Shown: positions 1-9,172, numbered from the stretch's first letter. The stretch: 64,000 nt of DNA from Paenibacillus sp. RUD330 (GCF_002243345.2 NZ_CP022655.2:2296501-2360500), one strand, 5' to 3'. Translations and numbers: made by a program. The notes: generated by a model not told the origin, from the sequence alone.

Positions 1-2
1 CG

Positions 3-695
3 CTGTCCGTAGCATGCGCGGTAGAGCTCATCCATACGTACTCGCTGATCCATGACGATCTTCCGGCCATGGACAACGACGACTTCCGGCGCGGCAAGCC
101 GACCAACCACCGGATCTACGGCGAAGCCATGGCGATCCTGGCCGGCGACGCGCTGCTCACGCATGCCTTCTATTTGACGGCGGCGGCAAGGAGCAAGGGA
201 GCGGATCCCGGCGTTCTGCTCGACATCACCGCCGATCTGGCGAGGTTCTCCGGCGCGGCGGGAATGGTTGGCGGGCAGGCTGCCGATATGAACGGCGAGC
301 AAGGGGTAACGACGCTCAAGGAGCTTGAATATATCCATGAGCACAAAACCAGCGATCTGATCGTATTCTCCATTCTCGCCGGAGCGCGCCTGGGTGGCGC
401 CGGCGAAGAGGCATTGAAGCATCTGGCCCTGTTCGGGCGCAACATCGGGCTCGCGTTCCAGATCCAGGACGATATTCTCGACCTGATCGGCGACGAGCAA
501 AAAATGGGTAAGAAAACAAACAGCGACACGGCCGCGGGCAAAGTCACGTATCCTTTCCTGATCGGCATGGATGAAAGCCGCCGCTTGATGGAGCAGCTGA
601 CGAGCGACGCCAAGGAAGCTCTTGGCCGCGCCGGGCTGGCAAAGCCGGCAAGGCTGCTCGAAATGGCGGACTACCTGCTGAAGCGGGACCGCTGA
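3..695 (+). CDS. ispA: Farnesyl diphosphate synthase, 3' part (cut by window start)
   Basis: Polyprenyl synthetase that condenses IPP with DMAPP/GPP to farnesyl diphosphate in the cytosol. The frame is open from base 3, so the N-terminus, about 65 residues by comparison with a usual length near 295, lies outside the window. Both aspartate-rich motifs that bind the Mg-diphosphate are visible: DDLPAMDNDD at nt 54-83 and QDDILDLIGDE near nt 465. An ATG at 69 lies inside the first motif and is not the real start. The next gene is dxs, as in B. subtilis (yqiD-dxs), so two steps of isoprenoid supply are adjacent. The family is certain; the chain length of the product is inferred from context. Confidence 0.95.
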   Translation: MSVACAVELIHTYSLIHDDLPAMDNDDFRRGKPTNHRIYGEAMAILAGDALLTHAFYLTAAARSKGADPGVLLDITADLARFSGAAGMVGGQAADMNGEQGVTTLKELEYIHEHKTSDLIVFSILAGARLGGAGEEALKHLALFGRNIGLAFQIQDDILDLIGDEQKMGKKTNSDTAAGKVTYPFLIGMDESRRLMEQLTSDAKEALGRAGLAKPARLLEMADYLLKRDR

Positions 696-721
696 CCCCG
701 CTGGGTTCGTGTCGTCTTGTA

Positions 722-730
722 TGATATAAT
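722..730 (+). promoter_or_regulatory. Extended -10 promoter of dxs
   Basis: TGATATAAT (722-730) is a TGN-extended, perfect -10 hexamer 65 bases before the dxs start. No good -35 is visible, which is normal for extended -10 promoters. It suggests that dxs can be transcribed separately from ispA. Confidence 0.5.
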
Positions 731-794
731 GGTGAATAATGTGTATTGACGGAGCGGCGATCGATACCCGCTCAGGAAAGCGAGGAACCTTATC

Positions 795-2690
795 GTGCTG
801 CTCGACAACCTCAACGGACCTCAAGATCTCAAGAAGCTGGCCTTGCCGGAACTGGATCAGCTCGCGGCCGAAATCCGCGAATTCCTTATCCGCAAGCTGT
901 CGGCGACCGGCGGGCATCTGGCTCCCAACCTTGGCGTCGTCGAATTGACTCTTGCGCTCCACTATCTGTTCAACAGTCCCGAAGACAAGTTCCTGTTCGA
1001 CGTCGGACACCAGTCCTACGTCCACAAGATCTTGACCGGCCGCATGGACCGCTTCGACAGCCTGCGCCAGCAGGGCGGGCTGTGCGGCTTCATCAAGCGC
1101 AGCGAAAGCGAGCATGACGTATGGGAGGCAGGCCACAGCAGCACCTCCCTCTCGGCCGCGATGGGCATGGCGCTGGCGCGGGATCTGCAAGGCGGCAGCA
1201 ACAAGGTCGTCGCGGTCATCGGCGACGGCGCCCTTACCGGCGGCATGGCGCTCGAAGCGATGAACCATATCGGCCACGAAAAGAAGAACCTGATCGTCAT
1301 CCTGAATGACAACGAGATGTCGATCGCCCCGAATGTCGGAGCGATGCATCAGTATCTCGGCCGGATCCGCACGGACCGGCATTACCAGAAGGCGAAGGAA
1401 GAGCTCCAATCCCTTCTCCAGAAAGTTCCCGCGATCGGCGGCAAGCTGGCGAAGACGGCGGAGCGGTTCAAGGACAGCGTCAAATATTTGCTGATGAGCG
1501 GCATCCTGTTCGAGCAGTTCGGATTCCATTATCTCGGTCCGGTCGACGGCCACGACATGGGCCAGCTGCTGGATGTGCTGCAGCAGGCGGGCAACGTGCA
1601 GGGTCCTGTTCTCGTGCATGTCGTCACGGTCAAGGGCAAAGGATATACCCCGGCCGAGAACGACTCGTTCAAATGGCACGGGGCGTCTCCGTACAAGATC
1701 GAATCCGGCCAGATGCTCAAGTCGGTCGGTCCGCCGATGTATACCGAGGTGTTCGGCGACGCGCTCATCGAGCTGGCCGAGCGCGACGAGCGCATCGTGG
1801 CGGTCACTCCGGCGATGCCTGCAGGATCCGGGCTGATGAAGTTCGCGGCCCGCTTCCCCGGCCGGATGATCGACGTCGGCATTGCGGAGCAGCATGCGGC
1901 GACGATGTCGGCGGCGATGGCTATGGAAGGGATGAAGCCGGTATACGCCGTCTACTCCACCTTCCTGCAGCGCGCCTATGATCAGGTCGTCCATGATATT
2001 TGCAGGCAGAACGCAAACGTCATTTTCGCTATCGACCGGGCTGGCTTCGTCGGTCCGGACGGCGAGACGCATCACGGCGTGTATGACATCGCCTACCTGC
2101 GCCATATTCCGAACATGGTGCTGATGATGCCCAAGGATGAGAACGAGCTTCGCAACATGATGAAAACGGCCGTTGATTACAACGAAGGTCCGATCGCGAT
2201 CCGTTATCCGCGGGTGAACGGAACGGGAGTCGAGATGGATCCCGTCATGACGCCGATTCCGATCGGCACCTGGGAGACGGTCCGCTCAGGCGAATCGGCC
2301 GCGGTCATCGCGGTCGGACCGATGGTCCAGGCAGCGGAAAAGGCCGCCGAGCTTCTGAAGCGGGAAGGCCTTTCCCTGCGGGTGATCAATGCCCGCTTCA
2401 TCAAGCCGCTGGATCACGCCATGCTTGATTCCTTGGCGGAAGAGGGCATTCCGCTTCTCGTCATGGAGGAAGGCTCGCTCCAGGGCGGGCTTGGAAGCGC
2501 CGTTCTGGAGCATTATGCCTTGAGCGGGCGCAATGGCGTCCAGGTCCGGCTGATCGGCATACCGGATGAATTCATTGAGCATGCTTCCATTGAGGAGCAG
2601 CGCGCGGAAGTAGGGTTGACGCCGGAGCGTCTGGCGGCCGAGGTCTTGGGACTGCAGCCGAAGCGCAAGCGGGCGACGAACCAGCTTTGA
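795..2690 (+). CDS. dxs: 1-deoxy-D-xylulose-5-phosphate synthase
   Basis: First enzyme of the MEP isoprenoid pathway: it joins pyruvate and glyceraldehyde-3-phosphate with thiamine diphosphate. The 631-residue length is typical. The ThDP-binding stretch starts with GDGALTGG near residue 143 and runs to LNDNEMSI near 173. The conserved GHSSTS lies upstream, and the pyrimidine-binding transketolase domain (about 315-480, with RAYDQ) and the C-terminal transketolase domain follow. The start is GTG, preceded by a GAGGAA ribosome site. It sits between ispA and tlyA as in B. subtilis, and a strong intrinsic terminator follows directly. Confidence 0.97.
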   Translation: MLLDNLNGPQDLKKLALPELDQLAAEIREFLIRKLSATGGHLAPNLGVVELTLALHYLFNSPEDKFLFDVGHQSYVHKILTGRMDRFDSLRQQGGLCGFIKRSESEHDVWEAGHSSTSLSAAMGMALARDLQGGSNKVVAVIGDGALTGGMALEAMNHIGHEKKNLIVILNDNEMSIAPNVGAMHQYLGRIRTDRHYQKAKEELQSLLQKVPAIGGKLAKTAERFKDSVKYLLMSGILFEQFGFHYLGPVDGHDMGQLLDVLQQAGNVQGPVLVHVVTVKGKGYTPAENDSFKWHGASPYKIESGQMLKSVGPPMYTEVFGDALIELAERDERIVAVTPAMPAGSGLMKFAARFPGRMIDVGIAEQHAATMSAAMAMEGMKPVYAVYSTFLQRAYDQVVHDICRQNANVIFAIDRAGFVGPDGETHHGVYDIAYLRHIPNMVLMMPKDENELRNMMKTAVDYNEGPIAIRYPRVNGTGVEMDPVMTPIPIGTWETVRSGESAAVIAVGPMVQAAEKAAELLKREGLSLRVINARFIKPLDHAMLDSLAEEGIPLLVMEEGSLQGGLGSAVLEHYALSGRNGVQVRLIGIPDEFIEHASIEEQRAEVGLTPERLAAEVLGLQPKRKRATNQL

Positions 2691-2693
2691 CGG

Positions 2694-2731
2694 CAAAGGC
2701 CTGCGGCGTTCTCACGCTGCAGGCCTTTTTT
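2694..2731 (+). terminator. Intrinsic terminator after dxs
   Basis: AAAGGCCTGC and GCAGGCCTTT form a 10-bp stem around an 11-nt loop, followed by a run of T. It begins 4 bases after the dxs stop. Confidence 0.9.
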
Positions 2732-2756
2732 TCGGTCAGGGAAACGAATGCGAATC

Positions 2757-2780
2757 CATAATCATAATCATAATCATAAC
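2757..2780 (+). repeat. CATAAT hexanucleotide repeat before tlyA
   Basis: Three perfect CATAAT units plus a final CATAAC occupy the space between the dxs terminator and the tlyA ribosome site (GAGGAG near 2786). Each unit resembles a -10 hexamer (TATAAT), so the tract may be part of the tlyA promoter region. Confidence 0.85.
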
Positions 2781-2797
2781 AAGCAGAGGAGAAAGCA

Positions 2798-3640
2798 ATG
2801 GCGTCTTCCAAAGAACGAATCGATGTGCTGCTCGTGGAGCTGGGATTTTTCCCGAGCAGGGAAAAGGCGAAGGCGGCGCTGATGGCCGGCCTTGTGCTGG
2901 TGGACAACGAACCGGTGGACAAAAGCGGGATGAAGGTGGACCGCGAATCCGACATTAAAGTCAAGGGAAGCGTCCATCCTTACGTCAGCCGCGGAGGTCT
3001 GAAGCTGGAGAAAGCGATCCGTGATTTCGGGCTTGATCTCACCGGCCGCACGATGCTGGATATCGGGGCTTCGACCGGGGGATTCACCGACTGCGCGCTG
3101 CAGCATGGAGCCGGGCATGTCTACGCGATCGATGTCGGGTACAATCAGCTCGATTGGTCGCTCCGCCAGGATGCGAGAGTGACCGTGATGGAAAGGGTCA
3201 ATTTCCGCTTCATGACTCCGGAGGACATCCAGGGAGCCCGGCCGGATTTCGCTTCCATCGATGTATCCTTCATTTCGCTGAAGCTCATCCTGCCTCCGCT
3301 GTCGCAGCTGCTGGATGAGGGAGCGGATGTCGTGGCGCTGATCAAGCCTCAGTTCGAGGCCGGCCGCGAGAAGGTCGGCAAAGCCGGCATCGTCCGGGAG
3401 CCGGCCGTGCACAGGGAAGTGCTGCATTCGGTGCTTGAAGCTGCGGACGCATGCGGCTTCGCTCTCGTCGACCTCACTTACTCGCCGATAACCGGCGGCG
3501 AGGGCAATATTGAGTTTCTGGCGCGCTGGAAGCGGTCAGGGGAGGAGAAGGACGGCGCTGCGGGTGCGGCCGGATGGTCGAGCGAGCAGATCGGCCAAGT
3601 CGTCCGGGAAGCCGGGGAGAGATTCGGCTCGGGCAAATAA
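2798..3640 (+). CDS. tlyA: TlyA family rRNA methyltransferase / hemolysin A family (YqxC)
   Basis: This family includes 2'-O-ribose methyltransferases of 16S and 23S rRNA (TlyA of mycobacteria); the Bacillus member YqxC is less well studied. An S4 RNA-binding domain covers about residues 5-65. An FtsJ-like SAM methyltransferase domain follows, with motif I DIGASTGGFTDCA near residue 86 and IKPQFEAGREKVGK in the catalytic region. The 280-residue length is usual, with a short extra C-terminal tail. The ATG follows a GAGGAG site. Position between dxs and argR matches B. subtilis. The exact rRNA target is not established from sequence. Confidence 0.92.
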   Translation: MASSKERIDVLLVELGFFPSREKAKAALMAGLVLVDNEPVDKSGMKVDRESDIKVKGSVHPYVSRGGLKLEKAIRDFGLDLTGRTMLDIGASTGGFTDCALQHGAGHVYAIDVGYNQLDWSLRQDARVTVMERVNFRFMTPEDIQGARPDFASIDVSFISLKLILPPLSQLLDEGADVVALIKPQFEAGREKVGKAGIVREPAVHREVLHSVLEAADACGFALVDLTYSPITGGEGNIEFLARWKRSGEEKDGAAGAAGWSSEQIGQVVREAGERFGSGK

Positions 3641-3656
3641 TTTCTTCCAGTCCCAC

Positions 3657-3708
3657 TTTACAGACAAACGCATGTTCTGGTATTCTGGAAACAACAAACA
3701 AACGTTCG
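3657..3708 (+). promoter_or_regulatory. Promoter with two LexA-like (SOS) boxes
   Basis: TTTACA (3657-3662), an 18-nt spacer and TATTCT (3681-3686) make a plausible sigma-A promoter. Two sequences match the Bacillus LexA consensus CGAACRNRYGTTYC at 12 of 14 positions each: CAAACGCATGTTCT at 3665-3678, inside the spacer, and CAAACAAACGTTCG at 3695-3708. Their centres are 30 bp apart, about three helical turns. Downstream lie a small gene, argR and recN. RecN is an SOS gene in several bacteria, which fits. Binding is inferred. Confidence 0.6.
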
Positions 3709-3794
3709 GGGATGTTTCTCTCTCTCCAATGAAGGAAATGCGGCAGAAAAATCGAATTCATCCCTCACCGCCGCTTGCGGGAGGAGGGAAGATC

Positions 3795-4268
3795 GTGGAT
3801 CTGTTCGTCATGGTTGCGGCAGCCCTGTTAATATTCTATTGGGGGTACCGCGCCTTCTACAATTGGCTCCATCAGCCGCGGGGGATGAAGCGGCTTGTGC
3901 TGGGAAGAGGAGAACTGCTTGAACCTGACGATGCCCATGTGCTCTTTCTGGAATCACGAGGATATGAGGTATTGTCCGGCAAGCACAAGGTTCCGATCGC
4001 CGTGGAATTGGACGGTCAGGAACTGTACAGCCGCCTCTACATCGACTATGTGGCGGAATGCGATGGACTTATGTATGCGGTGAAGATCAGCCGCGAGCGC
4101 CAGCCCATGGATTGGACGGGCAGCGGACTGCGCGATCGGCTGCTGGTTTTCAGCCTGCTGATGCCGGAGCTGGAAGGCATTCTGGTCGTGGATCCGGCGG
4201 AGCGGTCGATAAGAACGGTCAAGTTCGATTTAGAGGATACCAAGAGGCCAAGAACAAGGGAGGCATAA
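3795..4268 (+). CDS. Membrane-anchored conserved hypothetical protein
   Basis: A 157-residue protein. A hydrophobic N-terminus (about residues 2-20) should anchor it in the membrane with little before it, followed by about 135 soluble residues rich in charged groups. I do not recognise a named domain; the soluble part (with LYIDYVAECDGLMYAVKI) could resemble a nuclease-like fold, but this is only an impression. The start chosen is GTG at 3795, because GGAGGGAA lies just before it; the frame is open further upstream without a ribosome site. It ends 3 bases before argR, so it is the first gene of an argR-recN transcription unit. B. subtilis has no gene here. Confidence 0.75.
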   Translation: MDLFVMVAAALLIFYWGYRAFYNWLHQPRGMKRLVLGRGELLEPDDAHVLFLESRGYEVLSGKHKVPIAVELDGQELYSRLYIDYVAECDGLMYAVKISRERQPMDWTGSGLRDRLLVFSLLMPELEGILVVDPAERSIRTVKFDLEDTKRPRTREA

Positions 4269-4271
4269 GGG

Positions 4272-4721
4272 ATGAAAGGTCTTCGTCATGTCAAGATCAG
4301 GGAGATCATCGGCAGGAGCGTCATCGAAACCCAGGACGAGCTGGTGGAAGCCCTGCGTGCGGCCGGGCTGCAGGTGACCCAAGCAACCGTGTCGAGGGAT
4401 ATCAAGGAGCTGCAGCTCATCAAGGTGCCTGCCGAAGACGGCAGATACAAATATTCATTGCCGCAGGAGCAGCGTTTCGTTCCCGTCAACAAGCTCAAGC
4501 GTTCCATGCTGGACAATTTCCTCGGCGTGGATCAGGCGGACAACCTCGTCGTCATGAAGTGCTTGCCCGGGACAGCGAACGGAATCGCTTCCTTGCTGGA
4601 CGGCATGGAATGGCCGGAGATCATGGGAACGATTTCCGGCGACGATACGATTCTGATCATCTGCCGCAAGAAAGAAGGCGGCAGCAAGATCGTCGACCTG
4701 CTGCTCGGCATGATGAACTAA
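4272..4721 (+). CDS. argR: Arginine repressor ArgR/AhrC
   Basis: Hexameric, arginine-sensing regulator of arginine biosynthesis and catabolism. The 149 residues include an N-terminal winged helix (about 1-70; KIREIIG, ETQDELVEAL, VTQATVSRDIKEL) and a C-terminal arginine-binding oligomerization domain (about 80-149; GTISGDDTILIICR). It closely resembles B. subtilis AhrC in length and motifs. The ATG follows GGGAGG by 8 bases. It is followed by recN, the conserved Bacillales order ahrC-recN. Confidence 0.97.
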   Translation: MKGLRHVKIREIIGRSVIETQDELVEALRAAGLQVTQATVSRDIKELQLIKVPAEDGRYKYSLPQEQRFVPVNKLKRSMLDNFLGVDQADNLVVMKCLPGTANGIASLLDGMEWPEIMGTISGDDTILIICRKKEGGSKIVDLLLGMMN

Positions 4722-4754
4722 TACCTACTTTTACGGAACGAGGAGTGTGTCTTT

Positions 4755-6455
4755 ATGCTTCGCGAATTGTCCATCCGCAATTTAGCCGTCATTGAAGAAG
4801 TCACGGTCGGTTTCCATGATGGTTTCCATGTATTGACCGGCGAGACGGGGGCCGGCAAGTCCATTTTGATCGATGCGCTCATTCTTTTGATCGGCGGCAG
4901 AGGTTCCTCGGACATGGTCCGATACGGATGCGACAAGGCGGAGATGGAGGCGACATTCGATCTTCCGGCCGGCCATCCGGTATGGAGGGCGCTCGAGCGG
5001 CTTGGGCTTCATGGCAGCCCCGAGGACCTGCTCATCATCCGCAGAGAGCTCTCCGCTCAAGGGAAGAGCTCTTGCCGGATCAACGGCAGCATAGCCAATC
5101 TGACGATGCTGCGCGAGGTCGGAGAGTGCCTGGTCAACGTTCATGGGCAGCATGAGCATCAATCGCTTTTGAAGAGCGAGCATCATCTCGAATGGCTCGA
5201 CCTGTTCGCAGGCGAGAAGGTGGCCGGCTTGAAGCGCGAGTATCAGGCCGCCTTCTCCCGCTACGGCGAAGTCCGGCAGGCGCTCAAGAACGCCCAGGAT
5301 ACAAGCCGCCACAACATGCAGATGCTCGACCTCTACAAGTTCCAGCTCCAGGAGATCCGATCAGCCGGGCTCAGGAAGGATGAATGGGATCAGCTGCAGG
5401 AAGAGAAGGAGAAGCTTTCGCACTCGGAAAAGCTGATGTCCCATGCTTCGGCCGCATACGGGCTGCTGTTCGATGGCGGGTCGCTTGAGGCGATCAGCTC
5501 GGCGATCGCCAAGCTTGAAGACATCAAGGCTTACGATTCGGCTGTGCTGGAGCCTTTGCTTGAACAGCTGAAGGGAGCGTTTTACCAAGCCGAAGATGCT
5601 GCGCATCAGCTTCGAGGCTATCGCGATTCCGTCCAGAGCGATCCGGAGCGGCTTGATGTCATCGAGGACAGGCTGACAGTCATCGGCGGCCTGCGCCGCA
5701 AGTACGGAGACACCGTTGCCGATATTCTGGCTTATTACAAGAAAATCAAACATGAAGCGGATCTGATCGAAAACAGGGATGAGCATATCCGGCAGCTGGA
5801 GGCGTCCCTGCATAGCGCGCATGCGGAAGCGTCGGCGCTCGGGGAAAGCCTTTCGCATGAACGCATGGCCGCCGCTGAGCTGCTGTCGGCATCGGTCGAG
5901 CTTCAATTAAAGGACCTCGGCATGAGCCGAACCGTTTTCCGCGCCTCCCTGCAAAGACAGCCGCAGGGCGACGGTTACCGACTCGGCCTCAACGGCATCG
6001 ACGAAGCCGATTTCCTGCTGGCCCCCAACCCGGGAGAGCCGCTCAAGCCGCTCAGCAAAATCGCTTCCGGAGGCGAGATGTCCAGAATCATGCTGGCGCT
6101 CAAAAGCATTTTCGCGGAGATCGATCAGGTACCGGTACTTATCTTTGACGAGGTGGATACCGGCGTCAGCGGCAGGGCAGCGCAGGCAATAGCGGAAAAG
6201 ATGTCGCAATTATCCGGCAAATGCCAGGTGTTCTCGATCACCCATCTGCCGCAAGTCGCCTGCATGGCGGATTATCATTATGAGATCAGCAAGGATGTCG
6301 TGCGCGACAGGACGGTCACATCGGTGAAGGAGCTGAGCGACCGCGAGCGGATCGAAGAGCTTGCCCGCATGCTCGGAGGCGTGGAGGTGACGGACAAAAC
6401 CCGCCATCATGCACAAGAAATGCTGGTGCTGGCAGATCGTCAAAAAGGGGCCTGA
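4755..6455 (+). CDS. recN: DNA repair protein RecN
   Basis: SMC-like ATPase that acts early in double-strand break repair, gathering DNA ends and supporting RecA. The 566 residues contain a Walker A motif GETGAGKS at about residue 29, a central coiled coil (about 160-370), the ABC signature SGGEMSR near 437 and Walker B VLIFDEVDTG near 458. GAGGAG precedes the ATG. It is the last gene of the unit that begins behind the two LexA-like boxes. A 120-base gap separates it from spoIVB. Confidence 0.97.
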   Translation: MLRELSIRNLAVIEEVTVGFHDGFHVLTGETGAGKSILIDALILLIGGRGSSDMVRYGCDKAEMEATFDLPAGHPVWRALERLGLHGSPEDLLIIRRELSAQGKSSCRINGSIANLTMLREVGECLVNVHGQHEHQSLLKSEHHLEWLDLFAGEKVAGLKREYQAAFSRYGEVRQALKNAQDTSRHNMQMLDLYKFQLQEIRSAGLRKDEWDQLQEEKEKLSHSEKLMSHASAAYGLLFDGGSLEAISSAIAKLEDIKAYDSAVLEPLLEQLKGAFYQAEDAAHQLRGYRDSVQSDPERLDVIEDRLTVIGGLRRKYGDTVADILAYYKKIKHEADLIENRDEHIRQLEASLHSAHAEASALGESLSHERMAAAELLSASVELQLKDLGMSRTVFRASLQRQPQGDGYRLGLNGIDEADFLLAPNPGEPLKPLSKIASGGEMSRIMLALKSIFAEIDQVPVLIFDEVDTGVSGRAAQAIAEKMSQLSGKCQVFSITHLPQVACMADYHYEISKDVVRDRTVTSVKELSDRERIEELARMLGGVEVTDKTRHHAQEMLVLADRQKGA

Positions 6456-6575
6456 TCAAGGTATTCAGGGAATGTTTTATCGGACATAAATCAGGGGGGG
6501 CGGGGTACCTTATAGGTACGCAATTGGCGATTACCTTTCTCGTCAAGCGATGGAACTACAGGGAGCGTGAGATCA

Positions 6576-7904
6576 TTGAGCGCCAACCAGCGGAAGCGGT
6601 GGTTCGGGTTAGTTCTTGTATTCTTCGTTTGCATGATCGGCATCTCCAGTCCGTTCCTGAATTATGCCTCATTCCCGAATGAGCTGCGTTTATTCTCCGG
6701 GCAGATGAAACGACTGGATTACAACATGCCCGTTCGTGCGGACATGACCGTGGACTCCAACCTCATTCATGTGAACGGAAAATCCGAAGGAAGGCAATCG
6801 CTTGATTTGAACCAGCCCATATCCATTGCCGCTTCCAAAGAAACCGGCAAAGCCACGATGTCCTTGAAACTGTTCGGCGCTATTCCCTTCAAGACGGTTC
6901 ATGTCGATGTCGTTCCCGATCTGAAGGTCATTCCAGGAGGACAGACGATCGGAGTCAAGGTAAAATCCTCAGGCATTCTTGTTGTCGGCCATCATCTCGT
7001 TAAGGAAAGTCCGCAATCCAAAGTTTCTCCCGGAGAGCTTGCAGGCATTCGTTTGGGCGATTTGATCATGGAAATCAACGGGCAGCGCGTACGTGAAGTA
7101 AAGCAGGTCGCGGAATTTACCGAGACAGCAGGAGTTAGCAAGGAACCGCTGCGACTGAAAGTCAAAAGGGCTGGGAAAATGATGGACATCCAGCTAAAGC
7201 CGGCTTACGATGCCGATGACCGTTCCTGGCGAATCGGCCTTTATATCCGCGATTCGGCTGCGGGCGTAGGCACGCTGACGTTCTACGCGCCGGATCAAGG
7301 CGTGTACGGCGCTCTGGGACATGTCATTACCGATCTGGATACCGGCACAGCCATTGAAGTCGGGGACGGCCAGATTCTCCAGTCCAATGTGACTTCCATC
7401 AACAAAAGCTTGAGCGGCGAACCGGGCGAGAAAAGAGCCCATTTCGTGAATGAAAGCCAGATCCTCGGCAACATCGAGCGCAATACGCCTTTCGGCATCT
7501 TCGGCAAGATGAAGGAAATGCCGGGCCATAGCTATCAATCCGAAGCGGTTCCGGTCGCTTTCTCGGAAGAGGTTGCAGAAGGGCCGGCCGAAATTCTGAC
7601 CGTGCTGAGCGGACAGAAGGTCGAGCGGTTCAAGGTCGAGATTTCGCATGTGAGCCGTCAGAAAAGTCCGGCGACTAAGGGCATGGTCATCAAGGTTACA
7701 GACAAAAGGCTTCTGGATTTGACGGGCGGCATCGTTCAAGGCATGTCGGGAAGTCCCATCATGCAGAACGGCAAGCTGATTGGAGCGGTGACGCATGTAT
7801 TCGTAAATGATCCTTCTTCCGGATATGGCTGTTTTATCGAGTGGATGCTTCAAGACGCAGGTGTTCTTCTCCAAACCTCGAACAGAGACCTTAAGGCAGC
7901 TTGA
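6576..7904 (+). CDS. spoIVB: Stage IV sporulation protein B, signalling serine protease
   Basis: Forespore-made protease secreted into the space between forespore and mother cell. It cuts SpoIVFA and so triggers pro-sigma-K processing by SpoIVFB. Seen: an N-terminal membrane segment (VLVFFVCMIGISS), a PDZ domain around residues 120-200 (GIRLGDLIMEINGQ) and the SpoIVB S55 peptidase domain with catalytic His249 in GALGHVITD and Ser391 in GMSGSPIMQNG. Start choice: TTG at 6576 lies 10 bases after GGGAG; a GTG at 6567 is also possible but touches that site. Order recN-spoIVB-spo0A is conserved in Bacillales. Confidence 0.96.
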   Translation: MSANQRKRWFGLVLVFFVCMIGISSPFLNYASFPNELRLFSGQMKRLDYNMPVRADMTVDSNLIHVNGKSEGRQSLDLNQPISIAASKETGKATMSLKLFGAIPFKTVHVDVVPDLKVIPGGQTIGVKVKSSGILVVGHHLVKESPQSKVSPGELAGIRLGDLIMEINGQRVREVKQVAEFTETAGVSKEPLRLKVKRAGKMMDIQLKPAYDADDRSWRIGLYIRDSAAGVGTLTFYAPDQGVYGALGHVITDLDTGTAIEVGDGQILQSNVTSINKSLSGEPGEKRAHFVNESQILGNIERNTPFGIFGKMKEMPGHSYQSEAVPVAFSEEVAEGPAEILTVLSGQKVERFKVEISHVSRQKSPATKGMVIKVTDKRLLDLTGGIVQGMSGSPIMQNGKLIGAVTHVFVNDPSSGYGCFIEWMLQDAGVLLQTSNRDLKAA

Positions 7905-7925
7905 TGCCTTGAGGTCTCTGTTTTT
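7883..7925 (+). terminator. Terminator overlapping the spoIVB stop
   Basis: CAGAGACCT...AAGGCA and TGCCTT...AGGTCTCTG pair around GCTTGA, which contains the spoIVB stop codon, followed by TTTTT. The stem uses the last codons of spoIVB. Confidence 0.92.
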
Positions 7926-8042
7926 GTCGAATGATAAGGAACGGGGTCGCTAAATGTAGTAAAATAATTATTATACATTTATCGTTAGGAAAAATAAAGA
8001 AAAATAATATTCGACAGAAGGATTTCAATTGAAACTGTCGAA
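7925..8042 (+). promoter_or_regulatory. spo0A control region with three 0A boxes
   Basis: Three exact copies of the Spo0A recognition core TGTCGAA lie within 118 bases: 7925-7931 (+), 8010-8016 (as TTCGACA, minus) and 8036-8042 (+). AGGAAAA at 7987-7993 resembles a sigma-H -35, but I see no clear GAAT -10 at the right distance. In B. subtilis spo0A has a sigma-H promoter controlled by Spo0A itself; the same kind of autoregulation is inferred here. Confidence 0.65.
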
Positions 8043-8102
8043 ACGTTATAAGAGCAAAATGAGCAGCCGACCATCTCAGTTCAATTTGGAGGAGGACCAA
8101 TC

Positions 8103-8918
8103 TTGGCTAAAATCGAAGTTTTGTTAGCGGATGACAATAGGGAATTTACGAACCTGCTTTCGGAGTACATATCGGAGCAGGATGATATGGAAGTGTCCGG
8201 CATCGCATACAACGGCGAAGAAGTATTGCGTTTGCTCAGTGAAATGGAACGCATTCCGGACGTGCTTATTCTCGACATCATCATGCCTCATCTTGATGGT
8301 CTCGGCGTTTTGGAACGTCTGCGCGAGGCCGGAATCCAACCGATGCCTAAAATAATCATGCTGACCGCTTTCGGCCAAGAAAACATCACGCAAAAGGCAG
8401 TACAGCTGGGAGCATCCTATTATATCCTCAAGCCGTTCGACATGGAGATGCTGGCCAACCGCGTTCGTCAGCTTGTGGGCAATTCGGCGGTCATGGCATC
8501 ATCCGGCTCCTCGTTCTCCGCATCCTCGGTCATCAAGTCGAACGTGGTGCCGATTGCAAAAGGGAAAAATCTGGACGCCAATATCACCAGCATCATTCAT
8601 GAAATCGGCGTTCCTGCACATATTAAAGGATATCAGTATCTGCGCGAGGCCATCACGATGGTGTACAACAACATCGAGATTCTCGGCGCCATCACCAAAA
8701 CGCTGTATCCTGCCATCGCGGAGAAGTTCAAAACGACTCCTTCCCGTGTCGAGCGCGCTATTCGCCATGCCATTGAAGTCGCTTGGACGCGCGGCAACAT
8801 CGACAGCATCAGCCATTTGTTCGGCTACACGATCAACATCAGCAAGTCGAAGTCGACAAACTCCGAGTTCATCGCGATGGTGGCGGACAAGCTCCGGATC
8901 GAGCATAAGGTCAGCTAA
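8103..8918 (+). CDS. spo0A: Sporulation master regulator Spo0A
   Basis: Response regulator at the end of the sporulation phosphorelay; Spo0A~P binds TGTCGAA boxes. The 271 residues hold a receiver domain (1-125) with acidic pocket D10/D11, phosphoacceptor D58 in LILDIIMPH and the conserved Lys in ILKPFDME, then a short linker and the Spo0A C-terminal DNA-binding domain (about 150-271; [16 protein letters not shown] is the recognition region). The start is TTG, as RBS GGAGGAGG at 8090-8097 dictates. It stands alone between two terminators. Confidence 0.98.
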   Translation: MAKIEVLLADDNREFTNLLSEYISEQDDMEVSGIAYNGEEVLRLLSEMERIPDVLILDIIMPHLDGLGVLERLREAGIQPMPKIIMLTAFGQENITQKAVQLGASYYILKPFDMEMLANRVRQLVGNSAVMASSGSSFSASSVIKSNVVPIAKGKNLDANITSIIHEIGVPAHIKGYQYLREAITMVYNNIEILGAITKTLYPAIAEKFKTTPSRVERAIRHAIEVAWTRGNIDSISHLFGYTINISKSKSTNSEFIAMVADKLRIEHKVS

Positions 8919-9132
8919 GAAGACCTTCCCGGATGGGCTCGACTGTCGCTGCTCCTTGCCGCTATGCAGCATGCGCATGGACAGCCGCGCCTAAGGGTAT
9001 TGATCCTCAGAGCGGGCGCAAGAAAGGCTCGGATGGCTATGCCTCGAGCATCAAGGCTCAACATGGCCATCTTGACGCAAAAGCTCATCCTGCCCTTGAC
9101 CACATCTGAGCCATCATACCTTGATAAAACTA
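8919..9132 (+). other. Spo0A 3' region, no gene seen
   Basis: About 210 bases between the spo0A stop and its terminator. Short open frames exist on both strands, but none has a ribosome site or a recognisable protein. It may simply be a long 3' UTR of spo0A. Confidence 0.5.
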
Positions 9133-9172
9133 AGAAGACCGTTGGGCATTAAGCCGCAACGGTCTTCTTTTC
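9133..9172 (+). terminator. Terminator downstream of spo0A
   Basis: AGAAGACCGTTG and CAACGGTCTTCT form a 12-bp stem around GGCATTAAGCCG, followed by TTTT. The stem is symmetric and preceded by A residues, so it could also serve the minus-strand coat gene. Confidence 0.88.
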
